Source of the DNA: Tolypeutes matacus | Taxonomy: Eukaryota > Chordata > Mammalia > Cingulata > Chlamyphoridae | Direction: 5' to 3' | Assembly: GCA_026826555.1 (NCBI GenBank) | Contig: JAKSZT010054324.1 | Span: 9,346,034-9,410,033 of the forward strand | Length of the DNA stretch: 64,000 nucleotides | Shown here: positions 56,764 through 64,000 of the stretch, piece after piece | How positions within the stretch are numbered: position 1 is the first letter of the stretch | Layout: each line of letters begins with the position of its first letter | The notes under the pieces: model-generated | Told to the model about the DNA's origin: nothing | The model's input: only the letters and a program-made list of their open reading frames with translations | Database searches by the model: none | Position numbers and translations under genes: made by a program

Positions 56764-57273
56764 CAGGGGTTCTTAACTAGGGGTCCACAGACCCTCAAGG
56801 GGTCCGTGGAAAGATTTCAGGGGGTCCGTGAGCTTGAATTGAAAATTCAAAAAGACATTATTCTTGTGGGGATGTGTTGGTGCAGGTATGATATATTTAT
56901 TAAATAATATACAGTATAGTGTGGACTAAGTATGATTTTTATTTTGATATAGTGTGTTCTGAGTGCAGTGAATAACTGCCTGCAAAAAGGTTGGTAACGA
57001 TGGCAGAGATGGCTTTATGACACTGTGGGAAAACTTGAATTTCTAAATGTTTGCCAAAAATGACTGTTTGAACTGATGTTGAATTGTTAGGTTAGGTATT
57101 GAAATTGTGGTAAAGTTGTAAAGCATAATTTTGAATAATCCTAAAATTTAATTTAAAGACATGCCGATGTTGAGTGTCATAAAACTATTTGCCACTATAT
57201 TTTGAGAAGGGGTCCGTGGTTTTCACCTGACTGGCAAAGGGGTCCGTGGAACAAAAATGGTTAAGAACCCCTG
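56764..57273 (+). mobile_element. hAT-type DNA transposon with intact ends
   Basis: 510 bases bounded by perfect 14-base inverted repeats (CAGGGGTTCTTAAC on the left, its complement on the right) and a perfect 8-base duplication AATTAGAT (56756-56763 and 57274-57281), the hallmark of hAT transposition. Sub-terminal GGGGTCC(A/G)(C/T)(A/G)GA motifs recur near both ends, as in MER58-like elements. No transposase frame: a non-autonomous copy. Confidence 0.93.
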
Positions 57274-57424
57274 AATTAGATAAACGTTTTTTATATTATG
57301 TTTGGTTCAGCAGTACTCCCCTTGGATGACATATGTCAGTCTTTTTTTGCCAATGGAATTGCATGATATATACATTTAACTTTGGGACAGATTTGAGAAC
57401 TAAACTCAACTGCAGATATAGCAC

Positions 57425-57655
57425 AGGGGCAGGGTTCTAGAATCCAACTGCCTGCATTCAAATCCTAGATTTGTCAATTACTAATTGTAGAATCTAGTGA
57501 AAGATGCTTAGCAATTCTGTGTCCCAGTTCCTCACCTATAAAACAGAAATGGTGATAATAAGGATCCCTACATCATCAGGTTGTTTTCAGAATTCTATAA
57601 AAGAATACATTCAGCACTGTAAGCACTGAATAAATGTTAGCTATTGTCTTAGTCT
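57425..57655 (+). mobile_element. MIR SINE, nearly complete
   Basis: AATCCAACTGCCTGCATTCA, ATCCTAGATTTGTCAATTAC, TATAAAACAGAAATGGTGAT, and GCACTGAATAAATGTTAGC at the end. Confidence 0.82.
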
Positions 57656-58250
57656 GGGTCCCAGGAAAGGGAGCTTGATGCTAAGCACACATGCTAAAAG
57701 CTTTATTGGGAACCGTGATTCCAGAGCAACATGAGGGAAGAACAAAGGGAAAGAAGTTAAGGATATGGGAAAGAAAATACAAGGTAGGAAGACTTTGAGC
57801 TGCCCGGCATCACAAGAAAATACATTTGGGTGCTCAGTTTTGTGGGACTTTATCCAAATAGACCATGTGGGACCACTGTGTCTTGGTACCGTTCACTGAG
57901 CGGGAAGGAAGCGCCATGGATTTCTTTGCCAAATCTGTCTTGTCTTGTCTTTCTTCTTGGTCAAAGTTCAGTCCATGAGACATCAACTCTTCTGCATGCC
58001 CAGCAGGTTGGGTTACTCAGTCAGATTCCATGCCCTGTGGCATGGGGCCCCATTTGAGTCCACAAGTGGGGGGAACCAGAGCCAGAGTTGCTGCAACACT
58101 GTTAGTGGGCATGATGGCAGAGGACCACAAACCCAGCTATTATCCAGGGGGAAGCTGATGCATCTGCTGATTTTGGGGGAGAAGGGGATGGTGGACGTTG
58201 CTGGAGCTCTTCATTGAGAAAGTAGCTGAGGTCTAGGGACAGGTCAGGCT
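57650..58250 (-). mobile_element. Possible antisense LTR
   Basis: It opens TGTCTTAGTCTGGGTCCC after the MIR and has GCTTTATTGGGAA (antisense AATAAAGC) near 57700, as expected for an LTR read backward. Right end and family not determined. The plus frames 57830-58217 within it have no recognised features. Confidence 0.3.
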
Positions 58251-59025
58251 AAGCAAATCTGGAGAAGTACATAAACTGGGTCCCTTATTTTCACCTGAAA
58301 TCTTCCTACAGCAGACATAGACATTCATAGCTCATATGTCCCACTAAGAAGGGACTTGCTGCCTGGCTATGAGGAATTGCATTAGCTAAAGACCTCTAGC
58401 TATTATCTCTTTCAAATTCCATCTCAGCTTTTACGCTGAGGGCATGACCTTCTTGGACTCTCTGGAGAACCAGTAAGCAAGGCTGTGGCAGCTGAGGTTA
58501 TATGCTTCTTAGGGTGGCCCTGGTCAATAATTGAGCAAGTCTGGGACGACTCTAATGGGAAAACCTTGCTCTGGAGCTCCCTGCTGGCCTGGCAGAGATC
58601 TTGACAATCTGCAACAGGTCTGAAGGCTACCACTATCCAATTCTGCCTCCTCTTCTTCCATTTTACTTCCCAGTAAACCTTTCATACTCTTCCCTACATT
58701 TTGGGGTCTGCTTCCCGACCCTTCCTGACAGTAAACATATATTAAGAGATATTAAACTTGCAAAGCCTAAATATAAGACAGAAAGGAGTAAATGCTATAG
58801 GAAAGCAGAAACTTCCCATGAGATTTCTAATATAAATGAAGAGATGATCATCAAAGATTTTCACTGTACCAAAGGACCAACCATAGGCTCTTATTAGATA
58901 TTAAGAATGTATTCAAAATTATTCACCCCAAAATAATTAATTTTAAAAAGTTTACAAAATACATCTATTGGAAAAATTTAGATTTCCTTTTAGCATGAAT
59001 TATATAATATTAATAATAACAAGAG
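58251..59025. other. Intergenic sequence, no gene recognised
   Basis: The plus frame 58601-58897 (98 codons) has no family features. Confidence 0.4.
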
Positions 59026-59027
59026 CT

Positions 59028-59235
59028 GTCTTTTTTGAGTACTTACTATGTGCCAGGCTTTGTATTAATTGCTTAACATATACTTTCTTATTTAATCTAC
59101 ACAATAACTCTATGTGATTGTCCCTTATTTATACAGATGAAAAGTGAGGCTTAGAAATTAAGTAATTTGCTGAGTATCCCACAGAAGTGAGCTTCAGATT
59201 TAGGTGAGAATCGGCACTTAAGTTCTTCACCGGTT
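59028..59235 (-). mobile_element. MIR SINE (antisense)
   Basis: GAGTACTTACTATGTGCCAG, TTCTTATTTAATCTACACAA, TATACAGATGAAAAGTGAGG and TAATTTGCTGAGTATCCCA. Confidence 0.8.
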
Positions 59236-59274
59236 CTCTACAAAAATAGCTCACATATACCACTGTGCCACCTG

Positions 59275-59490
59275 TGCCAGCTGAGTGGTTTATGCGTACT
59301 ATTTTATTTATTCCTTATAACAACCCCAAGGCAGTACTATTGTTATCTACATTTTACAGATGAAATAATTGAGGCCACGTGAATTTGTGTGACTAGGTTA
59401 TGTTAATACCTAGTAGGTAGAAGAGGTGCGATTTAGAACCAGGACAATTTGATTTCAGAGTTTAATGCTCTGCTGGGCTGCCTGCATCAG
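59275..59490 (-). mobile_element. Second MIR SINE (antisense), adjacent
   Basis: TATTTATTCCTTATAACAAC, TACATTTTACAGATGAAATA and GGTGCGATTTAGAACCAGG. Follows the previous MIR in the same orientation, either two insertions or a duplication. Confidence 0.75.
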
Positions 59491-60560
59491 GTTTAAACAC
59501 ATTTTGTCCTTGACTTGTAGCAATCCATCTTACATGAATCTGCAGTAAGAATGTTGATGATCATATCCAAGTTAAAGTCTCCACAGGGAATTGGAGGACT
59601 ACCTAGTGTCAGTTTTGCTAGAGAATATAAAATCCATTAAACTTTAGTCTCTCGTTAGTGTTGACTTGGTGGAATCCTATAAATCAACATTATTTGTCTC
59701 CTAAACCTGTCCTCGGCTTTTCTAGAAGCTGAAACTTAATATGGGGTAAGCCCCAGAAAGCTGTGCATGCTTTGATGTGCTTAAGAGACCTCCAGGTGTT
59801 TGAATGAGAACTGGTTCAAAACACTGGTCTTAACTTTCCACTGAAATGTTCAACCAGAATGGGCCCTGAGTCTGAGACTTTCCTTTTTGTGATGTGACAG
59901 AGAAAAGAGGAGCTGTCTACTTGCCATTTCTCCAAACACACACTTTGACGCCTGTGTGCCCTTGCCCAAGCTGTTCCCTACAACTATAGTTTCCTTCATT
60001 TCCCTCACTACCTGCCCAAATCCTTTTTTTTAACAAATCAGTTTTATTGATACATGTTAATAAAGTATAAATCCATCCAAAGTTTTCCCAACCCCTTTTT
60101 ATCCTTGAAGATCTGGATCAAACCTCCCTTTCTCTGTGAAAACTCTGTAAACCTTCTCTGCACAAGTACCAGCAATATTCTTTGAGAAAAAGAATGACGT
60201 TGACACTCCCACTTTGTTTACACCTCTATTCTGGAATCTTCCATAATGTGATTTAGTTCACTGTACATGTACATCCTAGAATGCAAGGGTCAGATATGTT
60301 AGCTGTTGAAATTGTCGTACCTAGCACATGTCTGGCACATACAGGAGCTCAGGTTATTAGATGGATATTTAAAAATATAAAAATATTCAAAAGCATAAGA
60401 AGGGTATTACTTATCTACACTTCACTAATCCATAAGTTACTGAATAACCTTTCCTGGGACAGCGTGAGGGCAGGCACCATGTCCATCCTGCCTTACTACA
60501 GCGTCTTCAGCATGTAGGATGATGTCAGGCCCATAGTAAATGCTCTGCTCATTATATTAT
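59491..60560. other. Intergenic sequence, no gene recognised
   Basis: A weak antisense L1-like edge (GTTTTATTGATACATGTTAA) lies near 60043. Otherwise no element. The plus frame 60281-60517 is unsupported. Confidence 0.4.
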
Positions 60561-60561
60561 T

Positions 60562-60840
60562 ATTATTTCTTAAAGATTTATTTATTTATTTATTCACACC
60601 TCCCCCTCACCCCGCCGCTTGCGCTCACTGTCTGCACTCTGTGTCCATTCGCTGTGCGTTCTTCTGTGTCTGCTTTTGTCCCTTTGTTGTGTCATCTTGC
60701 TGTGCCATCTGCGGGTGCGGGCCTTCAGCTCTCCATGGGTGCGGGCCAGCTTGCCTTCACCAGGAGGCCCTGGGAATCGAACCCGGGGTCTCCCATATGG
60801 TAGACAGGAGCTCAACTGATTGAGCAACATCTGTCTCCCC
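60562..60840 (-). mobile_element. DAS-type SINE, long form
   Basis: On the minus strand it begins GGGGAGACAGATGTTGCTCAA, has GGTTCGATTCCCAG as box B, then CCTCCTGGTG, and ends in an AAATAAATA tail with TTAAGA. TATATTATT at 60553-60561 and 60841-60849 is a probable short duplication. The body contains a direct repeat GGCCCGCACCC (twice, about 60712-60750). Frames on either strand are chance readings. Confidence 0.88.
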
Positions 60841-60849
60841 TATATTATT

Positions 60850-61690
60850 GTTGAATCAACATAGTGAGACTGTTGTTCTTACAGGGCTGCCATAGAAACA
60901 TAATGTATATGCCCACCTGCATATCATTTCCATGAGAAAGCCCTTATTTTAAAATCTGCATTCCCCATGCTGGGAAAAAAAATGGGACGAAACAGTCAAA
61001 ACTTGGACTTAGTGACCTACTCTACCAATGTACTCATACGTTTTTCTTCTTTCGGGTCTCCATGATATAATTTAGCATCAATCAAGAATCCCATGGCTTT
61101 CCCATTCTCCCACCCTTTACAGGCTCATATTCCAACTAAGGGTAAAATAGCATTCTGACAAATCACATTTTTATGTGAGCACTGAAGCTGAAGAACAGCT
61201 TGGTGAGCTAATGGGCCAGGTGTATGGCATCTAACTCAAATGCCTCACCTTGTCTGGCAGCTCTTCAATCACTACATTTAAATCTAACATGATTTGGCCA
61301 GCCCTTCCACACCTGGGGAGTCTTTTTATGTTTCTGATCACACCATATACCCGTTTCACCCAAACCTCCCCAGCCACATTTCCTTTCCCAACCTGAGCTT
61401 CATAATGGGCCTGATGCGGTACATACAGTGATACTCTCCCGCAAGGGTCCTTCTATATTCTTCAGTAAACTCCATGCCATGCAATTTTTGAACAAATAGA
61501 CTATGATTCAGTCTGTTAGAGTAGATGATGACAGCTTGTTTAAAATAAGAATATTTCTTGGGGCCTGAGAAAAAATAAGATGGAAATTTGTCAGAACTCA
61601 ACTCAAGGAGAGGAGTTTTTGTCACTATGTCCAACAGCTTTCTGCCCCAACAAAACATAAGGATTTTTCCTTTAGAAAAAAAAAATTCTA
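60850..61690. other. Intergenic sequence with an unexplained antisense frame
   Basis: An antisense frame open over 61356-61790 covers unique sequence (61356-61571) and then the left edge of an L1. The unique part is preceded on the minus strand by a fair acceptor-like TTTTTTCTCAG at about 61565-61575. No donor of quality and no family; treated as non-coding. Confidence 0.3.
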
Positions 61691-62222
61691 CAGGAATGTT
61701 TATAGCAGCATTGTTCATAATAGCCAAAAGGTGGAAACAGTCCAAATGTCCATCGACTGATGAATGGATTGACAAATGTGGTATCTCCATACAATGGCAT
61801 ATTATTCATCCTTAAAAAGAAATGAAGCACTGATGTTTACTACAGTATGGATGAATCTTGAAAACATTATGCTCAGCGAAAGAGCCAGTCACAAAAGACC
61901 ATATATCATGATTCCATTTATATGAACTTTTCAGAAAAGGCAAATCTATATATAGAGGAAGGAGATTAGTGGTTGCTTAGGGCTGGTGGGTGGAGGGTGG
62001 AGGGTGGAAGGGCAGGGGATGGGGTGTTGGGGAGGGTAAGAGGATGATAGCTAAGGGGTATGAGGTTTCCTTTTGAGATGATGAAAATGTTCTAAAATTT
62101 ACTGCAGTGATGGTTGCATGTATCTGTGAATATACTAAAATCCATTGAATTTTACACTTTAAATGGATGACTTGTATGATATCTATATAGTATATTATAT
62201 TTCAATAAACCTGGTTAAAGAA
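61691..62222 (+). mobile_element. Older L1 (L1M-type) 3' end
   Basis: ORF2 C-terminal text is readable (MFIAALFIIAKRWKQSKCPS from about 61700). The 3' UTR follows, with a GGGTGGAGGGTGGAGGGTGG repeat near 61987-62007, and ends in TTTCAATAAACCTGGTTAAA. The position of the C-terminus relative to the tail agrees with the long L1 at 35.8-36.58 kb. Confidence 0.85.
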
Positions 62223-63655
62223 AAGGAAGAAATTTCCCCCTGGGTATCAAGCCTACTTCCTATAGCTAAGACTGACCTGGTAAGAGAAAATTAAGAAACA
62301 AATCTGTTTCCCACACAGCTGTTCTCTGCCATTTCCATGACTGGTCTGGACTCATCCTACCCCTAAGTCCCCAACTGTGCAACTACAGGAATGTAATAAG
62401 AATAAATGGAAATTCATAAACAGGGCTTGTATTTAGAATCCAATAACTGACATGTTTTATTTGTCCTGCACAGTGTTTTCACAATTTTTGAATTTGAACC
62501 TCTGAATTCAAGGCATGCAGGCCATTCAAATTTGCCATAGTCCACACCCTCTCCTATTGTATAACACCTGGCATTAGAGCTCAAGGCTTAGGGTGTTTTA
62601 ATCATTTCCTTATGGTCACACTTTCCCAGTCTCCTTGCTCCAGGGCCTGAGCTTTTCAAAACTTTTCCCACATGATTGCAAAAATACTGTACCAGATACT
62701 CACAGCAAGAAAGTGATTGAAAGCATGAGAATAGTAACACAGAAATGGTGATCTTTGGGATTCCCAGAGATCTATATTTCCTTAAAAATAGGATAAAATG
62801 TTGGGATTATTTTTGGAAAATGTGTTCTCATGGTTTAAAAAAATAACATAATTTATCTATTTTGTTACTTTTGCCCAGTTTTTTGAACCAGTTTTTTCTT
62901 TACCTTGCCCTATTTTTGAGAGCAAAAAAAGTAATAAGAACTATGAGGAAGAAAGAAAAACACTCTGAAAGAAAAAGCATCATGACTAAAACTTTACAAC
63001 AGGATAAACTTATTTTGGCACTAAGTCTTCAGCTAAAAAGTATTCTGCTATATTATTTCGTTTCTGCTCAGGCATCCAAGTTTGCATTTCCTCTTTCATA
63101 ACTCCTGATTTTAGATTAGGTAAAAGCCCACATTATTTTCTTAAGGCTCAAAAAACTCAGTAACATTTTCCCGACAAGACTCAACCACAGGCTGAATGAG
63201 GGTGATGTCAACTCCCAATTAACAAGACAGAAATAGTATTCACTGCTATGAAACTTAAATGTGTGCATACCATATCCTGTCCTTTAAATGACACACCCCA
63301 GTGGTTAATGCATGCAGATTTATGAAAGATATAAGATACCAGCCTCAAGTTAGCTTCCTTTTGCATGTGGGCATGAACATATAAATCCATCCCTACCTGT
63401 CATAGTTTCTTTGCCAGGTAATTCTACCTACCAGTTAGATTCCCGCCTTCTAGTTGCTCAGTCCAAAAACATTGGAACCAGGTTTAACTTATCTCAGTCT
63501 TACCTACTTCACATCCTATCCATTCTATGTAGCAAAACCTGTCAGCTTTAGCTGCAAAATATTTTATAAATCTGACCACCTCTCACTACCCCTGCTGTTT
63601 CTACCCTAGTCCAAGCCACATCATCTCCCAGCCAGATAAAGAAAATAAACTTCTG
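62223..63655. other. Intergenic sequence, no gene recognised
   Basis: Unique-looking, A/T-rich. Open frames at 62862-63101 (+) and 63208-63390 (-) have no features. Confidence 0.45.
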
Positions 63656-63659
63656 AAGA

Positions 63660-64000
63660 TGCCCTGCTTCCACTTTTGCTCCCCTGCAGTCAATTTCAAC
63701 AGGGCAGCCCAGAGTGATTCCTTGAAAACACATATTTTGTAAATGTTACTCCTGTGCTCAAAATTGTCCGGTGGTTCCCATCACTATGCAGAGTAAAAGC
63801 CAAAGGCTTATGCCACCGTACATCAAGGCTCTTCTTTCCCCATTTGAGCTCATCTCTCTGCTCCAGCCACACTGGACTCCCTTGGAATGCTCCTCTCCCT
63901 GATCTCCATTTGGCCCTTTTCCTCACCTTCTTAGGTCCTTGCTCAAGTGTTGGCTTCTTTTCTGTAAAGTCTCTGACTACCTTATTTATAATTGGCCCCT
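63660..64000 (+). mobile_element. L2 fragment, running off the right edge
   Basis: GAGTAAAAGCCAAAGGCTTA, CATCAAGGCTCTTCTTTCC, CTCCAGCCACACTGGACTCC and TTCTGTAAAGTCTCTGACTA: L2 in order, truncated by the window end. Confidence 0.8.

Noticed and set aside
60540..60830. Overlapping frames on both strands near 60.7 kb
   Set aside because: All lie in a DAS-type SINE.

Overview
The window is nuclear DNA of a placental mammal, almost certainly an armadillo (Dasypus or a close relative). The evidence is repeated copies of a short tRNA-derived SINE with a box B of the GGTTCGATTCC type, a CCTCCTGGTG-like junction and an A/T-rich tail. This matches the DAS SINEs known from armadillos. Old mammal-wide repeats (MIR, L2, hAT/MER, MaLR-like LTRs) and a lineage-specific L1 with a long 3' UTR fit the same reading. 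There are no bacterial-style operons, and nearly all long open frames are chance frames or pieces of transposons.

Only one cellular gene is anchored. On the minus strand a GC-rich promoter region (about 6.78-7.44 kb) holds coding exon 1 of MTAP (7145-7177, eleven codons ending at a GTAAGA donor). MTAP intron 1 runs from 7144 off the left edge and is mostly L1 sequence. By mammalian gene order, everything to the right (7.4-64 kb) is the upstream intergenic stretch between MTAP and the type I interferon side of the locus. I see no established protein-coding gene there.

Layout: 0-4.9 kb, L1 pieces (ORF2 with an internal deletion, a SINE pair, stacked 3' UTRs); 5.3-5.8 kb, a MaLR-like LTR; 6.8-7.4 kb, the MTAP promoter and exon 1; 9.6-10.9 kb, a SINE nested at the edge of a solo LTR, then another LTR; 13.0-13.8 kb, a ferritin light chain (FTL) processed pseudogene carrying a newly made hairpin; 14.9-16.2 kb, an SRSF3 processed pseudogene; 16.7-20.1 kb, a decayed endogenous retrovirus (minus strand) and an LTR (plus strand) broken by a truncated L1; 20-29 kb, mostly unique sequence with MIR, L2, SINE and LTR copies; 29.76-36.58 kb, a nearly full-length but dead L1 with a doubled 5' UTR unit; 37-47 kb, MIR/L2/MER copies, a dimer-like SINE, a solo LTR with intact target duplication, and an unexplained exon-like open segment at 42.6-43.5 kb; 47-51 kb, hAT copies and a second minus-strand endogenous retrovirus; 51.7-54.0 kb, repeat-poor sequence; 54-64 kb, a solo LTR, an L1 3' end, a hAT element with perfect ends, MIRs, a SINE, an older L1 and L2.

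There is no convincing undescribed multi-gene system here. The points most worth a second look are the FTL pseudogene hairpin (a probable template-switch mutation), the exon-like segment at 43.27-43.48 kb, the two SINE insertions that each carry two tRNA-like heads inside one target duplication, the tandem L1 promoter unit, and several insertions whose order can be read from intact target-site duplications.
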